DNA from: Saprospiraceae bacterium
GTDB lineage: Bacteria > Bacteroidota > Bacteroidia > Chitinophagales > Saprospiraceae
Assembly (NCBI GenBank): GCA_013214355.1
Contig: JABSSL010000103.1
Span: 1-47,766, forward strand
DNA: 47,766 bases
Direction: 5' to 3'
In this document: piece by piece, positions 24,891 through 31,929 of the stretch
Position numbering within the stretch: position 1 is the stretch's first letter
How the letters are laid out: each line of letters opens with the position of its first letter
Made by a program: the position numbers and the translations under genes
The notes under the pieces: model-generated
The model's database searches: none
Told to the model about the DNA's origin: nothing
The model's input: only the letters and a program-made list of their open reading frames with translations

Positions 24891-25712
24891 ATGCATAAAT
24901 TCCTATTCCTTTTTCTAATCTTGGGATGCACTCTCTCCATTGACGCCCAGGAGAGTCAGTACGTAGCAGTAAATGGCTTAAAGATTCATTATAAAACTTA
25001 TGGAAGTGGCACTCCTCTATTGTTGCTTCATGGTTTTACGGTGAGTAGCAAAGTGTGGGACCCCTGGATTGAAGACCTTTCTAAAGGGCATCAACTGATT
25101 GTTCCTGATCTTCGGGGTCATGGCCATTCTTCTAATCCAAACAATAAGTTTACCCATCAGTTGTCGGCCATGGATATGTACGCCTTAATGGACCAACTCA
25201 ATATTAGGCAGTTTAAAGCCATTGGCCACAGCTCAGGTGGAATGACCCTGACGCATATGGCGACGATGGATAGTGCAAGAATTGAGGCGATGATCCTAGT
25301 TGCCTCTACTTCCTTTTTCCCAGAACCCTGCCGAGCCATACAAAGGGGCAGTACGATTGAGTCGCAAGATGAAAACTGGCTGACTTTTTTGAGAGCTATC
25401 CATCCAGGCGGAGATAAACAAATCAGCGCCCTGTACGCACAGTTTAGAAATATGGCAGAGGTCTATCACGATATGAATTTCACACCACCTTATCTGGCCA
25501 CCATTAAATGTCCCACTTTGATCGTACATGGAGACAGGGATGCTTTTTTTCCGATTGATATTCCTGTCGATTCCTATAAGGCGATTCCTAATGCCTTCCT
25601 TTGGGTGATACCGAATGAAGGTCATATTCCTGCCGGCATTGTCGGAAGAAATTCTATCTGGTCTGATCAGTTTGTAATAGTAGCTAGGGAGTTTCTTGCC
25701 GGTGGATGGTGA
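24891..25712 (+). CDS. Secreted alpha/beta-fold hydrolase
   Basis: The 273-residue protein begins with a signal peptide (MHKFLFLFLILGCTLSIDAQ); the ATG at 24891 is preferred because the longer frame from 24855 puts twelve residues before it. The alpha/beta-hydrolase fold is clear: LLLLHGFTVSSKVW for the oxyanion hole, GHSSGG with nucleophile S114, HGDRDAFFP for the acid, and PNEGHIP for the catalytic histidine. It acts outside the cytoplasm on an ester or similar bond. It faces the hybrid regulator tail to tail (10 bases between stops) and has the regulator-type DNA element in its upstream region, suggesting it is a target. Confidence 0.88.
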   Translation: MHKFLFLFLILGCTLSIDAQESQYVAVNGLKIHYKTYGSGTPLLLLHGFTVSSKVWDPWIEDLSKGHQLIVPDLRGHGHSSNPNNKFTHQLSAMDMYALMDQLNIRQFKAIGHSSGGMTLTHMATMDSARIEAMILVASTSFFPEPCRAIQRGSTIESQDENWLTFLRAIHPGGDKQISALYAQFRNMAEVYHDMNFTPPYLATIKCPTLIVHGDRDAFFPIDIPVDSYKAIPNAFLWVIPNEGHIPAGIVGRNSIWSDQFVIVAREFLAGGW

Positions 25713-25721
25713 ACAGATTAC

Positions 25722-28700
25722 CTAGAAACTTCTATTCTGCTTACGATAAACAGAAGGAATCACTCCAAATTCAGTTTTAAATACCTTGGAGAAATAGTCG
25801 GGATCATTGAAGCCACATGCATAGGCTATCTCAGATATGGAAAGACTCGGGTCTTGCAACTGCCTTTTAGCCTCATTCATCCGCACCCGGCGAATCATTT
25901 TACTGGCGGATAGACCCGTTAATGCCGTCAATTTTCGGTGCAACTGAGAAGGGCTAAGCGCTACTTCCCTGCTTAAGTCGCTTACACCAAAGCTGCTATT
26001 TCCTAGGTGCTTTTCGATAGCCAGTTTTACTTCCTTGACAAATGAACTTTCCAGTGGTTGGAGGTCACTCTGCTCCGAGCTCAGCTGCGTTGTCGATAGG
26101 AGATAATAGCGCTTCAATCTCTTTTGTTGAAGTAGCAAATTATTTAGCTGAATAAGTAACTCTTCTTGATCAAAGGGCTTGCCTAGGTACAGATCAGCCC
26201 CATACTGTAAACCCTTAAGTTTAGATTCCTGGTCTGCCCGGGCCGTGAGCATAATAATGGGAATATGACTGGTCCTGCGATCGCTCTTGAGCTGTTCGCA
26301 TACTTCAAAGCCATCGAGCAGCGGCATCATCACATCACTTATAATTACATCTGGGATGGATCGATAGGCCTTTTGTACACCTTCTTTCCCATCCATGGCA
26401 AATTCCAGTTGAAAATGCGAACCCAAACAGATGGCAATGTACTGTCGTACATCTTGGTTGTCTTCTATGATTAAGACCTTGGGTGCCTCAAATAATTCAG
26501 TTGGGAATAACTCACTCTGGTCTTTTTGGGCGGCAAGTACCACTGGTTGCTGGAGCTCGACCAAAACTGAATTTTCTGCTTCCTGTCTGATCGGCAGCTG
26601 GAAGAAAAATTCCGTCCCCTTGCCTTTTATGCTTTTCACCTTGATATCCCCTTCCATCAATTTCACCAATTCCTTAACCAAAGCCAAGCCAATGCCGGTT
26701 CCCTCTCCTTTCCTGGTATCTGTTGAATTGACCTGATAAAAGCGATCAAAAACCCGTTCTAATTCTTCCTGCTTAATACCTTCACCAGTATCCTTTACTT
26801 TAATCTCCAATTGTCCCTCCTGGATAGGAGTGATCTGCATATAAATGTGGCCGCCTTCAGGAGTGAATTTCAAGGCATTGGAGAGTAGATTGAAAACCAC
26901 CTGCTGCAGGCGTTTGGGATCAAAATCCATCACTAGCTCTTCCACGCTCGACAAAAAGTGGAGCTGAATGGCTTGGTTTTCGGCGGCAGAATGAAAGGAT
27001 TCCAACTGATAGCTCAAAAAACTTATAATATCCTGCTGGACCAACTCCAGAGACAATTTGCCCACTTCTAACTTTGATAGATCCAGCATTTGATTAATCA
27101 ACTGCAATAGCAATTGCCCATTCCGCTGGATCATTTCTACATGGTCTGCAACTCTTTCCTGTACTTGAGTTTTTACTTGCTTAGCAATGCCCAGGATGAT
27201 AGTGAGCGGGGTTCTAAATTCATGTGTCATATTCACATACAAGCGATTCTTTACCTCTTCTAATTCCTTTGTACGTCTCGCTTCTGCCAGCGTCAATTGA
27301 CGCTTCAACTGGAACCTGTAAAGCTTATATAATAAAGCCCCTGCTAATATAAGGTATGCTGCATAGGACATTTGACTCAACCACCATGGCGGACGAATCC
27401 GGAATACATATTTTGCTGTCTCACTCCACAAACCGTTGCCATCTACAGCTCTTACCTCAAAGCTATAATGTCCCGGTCGTAAATCTGCCAAATCTATCTC
27501 ATTCCTCTTGACTAAAGGAGACCACTTCTCCTTATTACCTTTCCTACTTAGCCGATAACTGTACCGTAACTTTTCAGGAGTAGCGTCTGTTGCCAACCAG
27601 CGTAAGTGCAGGTTGTTGAAATCATTGGGGAAATTAGGTCCCAAGGGTAAATTTTCTTGTGCAAGTACAGAATCAAATTGAATCCTGTGCAAAGGCAACT
27701 GTAGTTTTGAACTGAATAGCTGTTCATTATTCTCCTTCGCGCTTTGTACTTGTCGCCAATCAACTTCGTCAAGAATAGCCTTTAATTCAACGATAGCGAG
27801 GCTTGGTGCTAAGCTATCCTGGCTCAAGCCCGCCAGATTCAATTGACTTAATCCACTGGGGGTACTCATCCATAATACATTTTGCTCATCAATCACCATG
27901 GAACGAACCGTTTCGTAACCTTCTGCGTCCGGCATTTCATAGAACTGCGACAGCAGATTTTTCTGATCTTTGGTCCAGGAAAGTCGATAGACTCCATTGA
28001 TTGCTCCTACCCAAACATTCCCATCACGATCCACAATTAGACTTTCCACATAGTGCGGTAAGCCCTCAAGTGCTGGCAAATGAAAGAACCCTTTACCATC
28101 CCAAAAACAAAGACCATTATCTGTTCCGAGCCAGATTCTTCCCTCTAGGTCTTCCACGATTTTGAACACGCTATTTCCAGGCAGACCTTCTCTTGTAGAA
28201 AAATGAACAAAGGAAGAATCCCTCCAGAGATTTATTCCTCCTTTGTAGGTTCCAATCCAGATTTGACCTTTTTGATCTCTAAGCAGGCTTCGAATGTTAT
28301 TGTCACTGAGGCCTTCCGCTTCGGTGAAATACCGAAAACCTTCCCCGTCCCAAACACCAACCCCTCCCCCAGAAGTGCCAAACCAGATATCCCCGTTATT
28401 ACCTTCTGCCAAACATCGGACGAAGATATCTTGCAACCCATTTGTCTGGTTAAAGTGTTCTACACTGCTCTCTTTCCAAACGCCTAGCCCATTATACCCC
28501 CCGTACCAAATTTGGCCCTGTTGGTCTTCCAGGATGGCCCAAATATCATAAGTGGCAGGTGTGATTTTGGTGGAAAAATTGGAAACCTGTGATCCATTGG
28601 AAACGCTTATACCATCAGTAGCATGCCCGTACCAGCATCTGTTTTGATGATCTATATATAAAGTTCGAATAAACTGATTGGAGAGGTCTGCACTAAGTGC

Positions 28701-30008
28701 AACAGTTTCGATATCGGTTTCATTTATAATTTTGAGGCCTCCTCCATTAGTAGCCAGCCAAATTCGTCTTCGTTGATCCTTTATCGCTTCCCACAATATT
28801 TCTTCTCCGAAATCCTCCGGTTTAATATATTGTAGCAGCTTTTCGCCATCCCATATCGTGATATCCTGTTGCTCCTTTATCCAGATTCTACCTTCTTCAT
28901 CTTCGTGAAACGGAATGCCCGGATATTCAGATCTCGCAATTCCGATCGGAAAATCATATTGGTTTACCGTATCAGCTTGGAGGGAATGGAAGCCTTGAAG
29001 TGTTACAATAAAAATGGCCCCCTTCTGAGTCCTCCAAAAGCCGATAATTAAATTATCTAATAAACCATTTTCCTTGTTGTAGTGGGTAACCGATGGTCCA
29101 CCTTCCTTCTCATTCAAGACCATAATGCCAGCATCGCTCGTAGCGATCCAAATGTTCCCCTCAACATCCTCCAACAAACCTCTAAAAGCGTAGCTGCTAA
29201 TTCCTTGCGCTTTGGTATATTGAAAAAAGCCCTGGCCATCCCATTTATTTAGGCCCTTAGAAGTAGCAATCCAGATTTGCCCCTTACTATCTTCCAGTAA
29301 AAAGTTCACATCGTCGTCCAGCAATCCATTAGACTGGTTAAAATGAGTAAAGAGGCTACCGTCCCAGACGCTGACTCCCCCTCCATAAGTCGCGATCCAA
29401 ATTTGTCCCTGCTGGTCCTCGATAATATCTACTACGGCATTGCTACCTAGGCCTTCTTTCGTGGTAAAATGCGTGAAACCACTACCATCCCATACGCTAA
29501 TTCCTCCTCCCCAGGTACCAATCCAGATTTTTCCTGATCGATCCTCCAGCAATGTCCAAATATTTCCTGATCGTAGACCTTTTCCAATGTCCTTGATAGA
29601 ATGGCTATGAATATACTGTGCGTCCAAGCTTGTCTGTACAGCCGTCCATGATGGCCAACTTGGCTTCAATTGATCTCCGGTAGATGCCACGTAGGGAGGG
29701 TCCTCCATTTGGCTTTCATTCACTCTTGTCCCTTGTATGAAAAGGGACCTTCTTTCTGTTGGATAAAACGCTCTTGGCACCCTAGGTGATAGTACCTGTT
29801 GCTCCAGTGGGATTTTCTGAGCAGTAGCCACCTTTCTTTCTGGTTTTAAGACCGAATCCATGTTAATTTGTCTACCTCGGGAAGGATAGTATTGATCCAA
29901 TTCTAGAATGTAGGGGTTCTGCTTTAAATCTCCGTCTTCCTGTATTTGAGAACAACTAGCTAGTAAGACTAGGAGCATACAGGTCAACAAAACTTTAAAG
30001 GTGGTCAT
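25722..30008 (-). CDS. Hybrid two-component system regulator (reg_prop/Y_Y_Y sensor, kinase, receiver, AraC)
   Basis: This 1428-residue protein joins a whole two-component pathway. Residues 1-19 form a signal with a lipobox-like LASC. Residues about 120-770 contain a long series of propeller repeats (GRIWIGTWGGGISVWDG and similar), a Y_Y_Y module follows to about 870, then one membrane helix around 870-892. The histidine kinase has MTHEFRTPL with H929, NALKFTPEGG, DTGEGI and GEGTGIGLALVKEL. The receiver has phosphoacceptor D1225 (IISDVMMP). The C-terminus is an AraC domain (LHRKLTALTGLSASKMIRR, IAYACGFNDPDYFSKVFKTEFG). Such proteins sense glycan fragments in the periplasm and switch on polysaccharide-use genes. 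The ligand here is unknown. A candidate binding element occurs upstream of its own gene and of the adjacent hydrolase. Confidence 0.95.
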   Translation of the reverse strand: MTTFKVLLTCMLLVLLASCSQIQEDGDLKQNPYILELDQYYPSRGRQINMDSVLKPERKVATAQKIPLEQQVLSPRVPRAFYPTERRSLFIQGTRVNESQMEDPPYVASTGDQLKPSWPSWTAVQTSLDAQYIHSHSIKDIGKGLRSGNIWTLLEDRSGKIWIGTWGGGISVWDGSGFTHFTTKEGLGSNAVVDIIEDQQGQIWIATYGGGVSVWDGSLFTHFNQSNGLLDDDVNFLLEDSKGQIWIATSKGLNKWDGQGFFQYTKAQGISSYAFRGLLEDVEGNIWIATSDAGIMVLNEKEGGPSVTHYNKENGLLDNLIIGFWRTQKGAIFIVTLQGFHSLQADTVNQYDFPIGIARSEYPGIPFHEDEEGRIWIKEQQDITIWDGEKLLQYIKPEDFGEEILWEAIKDQRRRIWLATNGGGLKIINETDIETVALSADLSNQFIRTLYIDHQNRCWYGHATDGISVSNGSQVSNFSTKITPATYDIWAILEDQQGQIWYGGYNGLGVWKESSVEHFNQTNGLQDIFVRCLAEGNNGDIWFGTSGGGVGVWDGEGFRYFTEAEGLSDNNIRSLLRDQKGQIWIGTYKGGINLWRDSSFVHFSTREGLPGNSVFKIVEDLEGRIWLGTDNGLCFWDGKGFFHLPALEGLPHYVESLIVDRDGNVWVGAINGVYRLSWTKDQKNLLSQFYEMPDAEGYETVRSMVIDEQNVLWMSTPSGLSQLNLAGLSQDSLAPSLAIVELKAILDEVDWRQVQSAKENNEQLFSSKLQLPLHRIQFDSVLAQENLPLGPNFPNDFNNLHLRWLATDATPEKLRYSYRLSRKGNKEKWSPLVKRNEIDLADLRPGHYSFEVRAVDGNGLWSETAKYVFRIRPPWWLSQMSYAAYLILAGALLYKLYRFQLKRQLTLAEARRTKELEEVKNRLYVNMTHEFRTPLTIILGIAKQVKTQVQERVADHVEMIQRNGQLLLQLINQMLDLSKLEVGKLSLELVQQDIISFLSYQLESFHSAAENQAIQLHFLSSVEELVMDFDPKRLQQVVFNLLSNALKFTPEGGHIYMQITPIQEGQLEIKVKDTGEGIKQEELERVFDRFYQVNSTDTRKGEGTGIGLALVKELVKLMEGDIKVKSIKGKGTEFFFQLPIRQEAENSVLVELQQPVVLAAQKDQSELFPTELFEAPKVLIIEDNQDVRQYIAICLGSHFQLEFAMDGKEGVQKAYRSIPDVIISDVMMPLLDGFEVCEQLKSDRRTSHIPIIMLTARADQESKLKGLQYGADLYLGKPFDQEELLIQLNNLLLQQKRLKRYYLLSTTQLSSEQSDLQPLESSFVKEVKLAIEKHLGNSSFGVSDLSREVALSPSQLHRKLTALTGLSASKMIRRVRMNEAKRQLQDPSLSISEIAYACGFNDPDYFSKVFKTEFGVIPSVYRKQNRSF

Positions 30009-30103
30009 GCCGTTAATTTACAAAAAATACACAGCACAGGAATACCTAAAGAATTTTGCTCACCGCAGAACATGTGTAGACGGCCAATCCTAGATCAACC
30101 CTA

Positions 30104-30146
30104 ACAAATCTTGCAAGAAACCCTACATTTCTTGCATCGGAGAATT
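30104..30146 (+). promoter_or_regulatory. Candidate AraC/HTCS binding site, second copy
   Basis: TCTTGCA at 30109-30115 and 30130-30136 are direct repeats with a 21-bp period around CCCTAC (30121-30126). Spacing of all parts equals that of the copy at 24696-24738. It is about 96 bp upstream of the regulator start and about 300 bp upstream of the Dabb gene on the other strand, so it could serve autoregulation, the Dabb gene, or both. The left half-site lies within the palindrome CTTGCAAG. Confidence 0.55.
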
Positions 30147-30182
30147 ATTCTGGTTTTTTAGTGAATATATGCAGACCTTGGA

Positions 30183-30211
30183 GCCGAAAAACTGAGACCT
30201 TAGTCTCCGGC
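30183..30211. other. Small two-part hairpin
   Basis: GAGAC (30194-30198) and GTCTC (30203-30207) form a 5-bp stem with loop CTTA, and GCCG (30183-30186) pairs with CGGC (30208-30211) outside it, leaving a one-sided bulge of seven bases. It may be a leader RNA element of the Dabb gene; no T-run follows. Confidence 0.25.
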
Positions 30212-30448
30212 GGCAGTTAACCGATTTAAACACTGCACAATTTTCAACATGAAAAACTTACCCTACTTCGTAAGCCCCCCCTTGGAACAAGGCGAACATG
30301 TCTTAGGATAGTCTGATAAATGTGAATTCACTCCTCCCAAGCCTTTCTGAAGCACTAAAAATCATTATAGAAAGGAAATTTGATGCTATCTCAGGCACAA
30401 AAGTTTCCTTTATTTCCTTATTCCATCATAATTAAAAATCAAGTTACC

Positions 30449-30862
30449 ATGAAATCAACAATTCTTCTTCTTTTCAGCTTGTTCCTCTTTAACGGCCTTT
30501 CTGCACAAGCATCCACCGAAAGCAGCGCAAAGGCCCAAGTGGCTAGTGCGACGTCAAACACAGAGAACATCACCATACGCAGAACCCTTTACTTCAAATT
30601 TAATGCGAAAGTTACCCCCGATGACATCGAATATGTCAGAACGACCTTCAAGGGCCTGCGTGATCAGATCGAAGGCATGACCGAAGCCATCTGGATGGTA
30701 GCTCCAGATAAAGAGGAGACCTATACGCATTTCTTGATGTTGGAATTTGCAAATCAGCAAGCTTTAAAGGCTTATGAGAAACACCCTGACCACATGGCGA
30801 TTGCAGCTAAAGGCCCTTCATTGATGGCCGGCTTTTACATGCAAGATTATGAAGTTAAATAA
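30449..30862 (+). CDS. Exported Dabb (stress-responsive alpha/beta barrel) domain protein
   Basis: The 137-residue protein has a signal peptide (MKSTILLLFSLFLFNGLSAQ) and then one Dabb domain: IRRTLYFKFNAKVTPDDIEYV, then FKGLRDQIEGM, then THFLMLEFANQQALKAYEKHPDHMAI. Length and motif order match the family, whose members form small dimeric ferredoxin-like barrels; some bind or cyclise small molecules, most have no known activity. Export to the periplasm is notable, as many relatives are cytosolic, though secreted ones are frequent in Bacteroidota. It is divergent from the hybrid regulator and may be under its control. Confidence 0.82.
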   Translation: MKSTILLLFSLFLFNGLSAQASTESSAKAQVASATSNTENITIRRTLYFKFNAKVTPDDIEYVRTTFKGLRDQIEGMTEAIWMVAPDKEETYTHFLMLEFANQQALKAYEKHPDHMAIAAKGPSLMAGFYMQDYEVK

Positions 30863-30909
30863 CTAGATGAATCCGGCCTCTTTCTGGCGGAGATACGCGA
30901 TTTGACTGC

Positions 30910-30943
30910 GTAGGAGAGGGAATTAAAGCGCCCCCTCTCCTAC
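30910..30943 (+). terminator. Hairpin terminator after the Dabb gene
   Basis: GTAGGAGAGGG (30910-30920) and CCCTCTCCTAC (30933-30943) are a perfect 11-bp inverted repeat with a 12-base loop, 47 bases after the Dabb stop. The following bases (TCCATTT) give only a weak T-tract. Confidence 0.55.
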
Positions 30944-31086
30944 TCCATTTCCAAGACTGCAAGTAAGAACTGGCGTGATAAAGCTGATATCTACATCTTT
31001 ATCATGCTGAAGGTTGGCAGTATAGAGGTCTTCTTCGTACCTAACTTCTTAGTGGCTTTCCTTTGCCCAGCAGCATAGCGAATGAG

Positions 31087-31302
31087 CTAATACTGGCAAT
31101 TCTGGAATTCTAGTTCTCTTAAGAGCAGTTGCATGTACCATTTTTCGAAAGAAATGCCCAGGAAGATGAAGTTCTTCATATCATGTAATTGGAGCTTCAG
31201 TTTACTCGGCATACTTTGTTGGGCAAAATGGATTTGATTATACTCAACCTTCTTCAATTCAATCCTCACACAAGAGCTAGTGAAAGCTAGAACTACGCCC
31301 AA
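31087..31302 (-). pseudogene. Relic of a SIR2-like domain
   Basis: A 71-codon frame includes MPSKLKLQLHDMKNFIFLGI followed by SFEKWYMQLLLREL. This resembles the end of SIR2-like domains of defence-type proteins, where a 'fLFiGfsf-W-lLLR' segment is typical. Nothing of the NAD-binding start remains in the region upstream, and downstream frames (about 30960-31080) are broken by stops, so it is probably a remnant. The assignment rests on one short motif. The rest of 30944-31370 shows no other feature. Confidence 0.35.
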
Positions 31303-31370
31303 TCATTTCCAGATGGAATATACTTATACTGCTAGGCCCTATTTTTCAATTTGACGAAGACCGCTTGATA

Positions 31371-31892
31371 CTAAGCCAATCGGCGATACATCCGATGCAT
31401 TCCCTTCAAGTCTTCCTTGAAGAGCGGTGCCTCCAAAGTGGTCTTACTATGAAATTCAAAGCCTAATTTCTCATAGAAGGCCATAGCGGCTGTATTGGTA
31501 TCAATTACACACAGAAAAAAGATAGCCTTATCCTTCATTTTAGCTTGCTGTATGAGCTTTTCCATGGTATAACGACCTAGGCCCTTACCTTTTTCGGATG
31601 GTAGCATGTAGATTTTTTCCAATTCACAGCAGGAATCTTCCGAATGCTCTGGCAATAGACTTTGCCACTTCATTTTGGCAAAACCTACAACCTCATCTTC
31701 TACTAGAACGAAGTAATATCCTATTTCGGGATCTTGGAATTCTCTTTGCAATCGCTCGGCATTGAATTGGTCTTCCAAATACAGGGCTAGTCCATTTCCC
31801 TCCCAATGGTGCCCAAAATTAGTGCTGTAGGCGATTTGGCTGATTTCTTGAAGTTCACGGAGTTTTGTAGGAGGGATTTCTTGAATCTTCAT
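31371..31892 (-). CDS. GNAT-family N-acetyltransferase
   Basis: The 173-residue protein has the GNAT fold: an N-terminal substrate region, YYFVLVEDEVVGFAKMKW for strands 3-4, the acetyl-CoA loop LEKIYMLPSEKGKGLGRYTMEKLI, and the closing NTAAMAFYEKLGFEF. It transfers an acetyl group to an amine on an unknown substrate in the cytosol. It diverges from the glycosidase fusion gene at 31930 with only 37 bases between starts, so their promoters must overlap. Confidence 0.88.
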   Translation of the reverse strand: MKIQEIPPTKLRELQEISQIAYSTNFGHHWEGNGLALYLEDQFNAERLQREFQDPEIGYYFVLVEDEVVGFAKMKWQSLLPEHSEDSCCELEKIYMLPSEKGKGLGRYTMEKLIQQAKMKDKAIFFLCVIDTNTAAMAFYEKLGFEFHSKTTLEAPLFKEDLKGMHRMYRRLA

Positions 31893-31929
31893 CTTGGGTT
31901 TTATTTTAGCAGGGTTAAATATAGTGCAA

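Larger units (their letters stand above)
30009..30448. other. 440-bp divergent region between regulator and Dabb gene
   Basis: The stretch contains the second 21-bp direct-repeat element (30104-30146) and a small potential hairpin (30183-30211). No gene was recognised. An upstream in-frame ATG at 30380 would lengthen the Dabb protein but places residues ahead of an obvious signal peptide and is not used. Confidence 0.5.
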
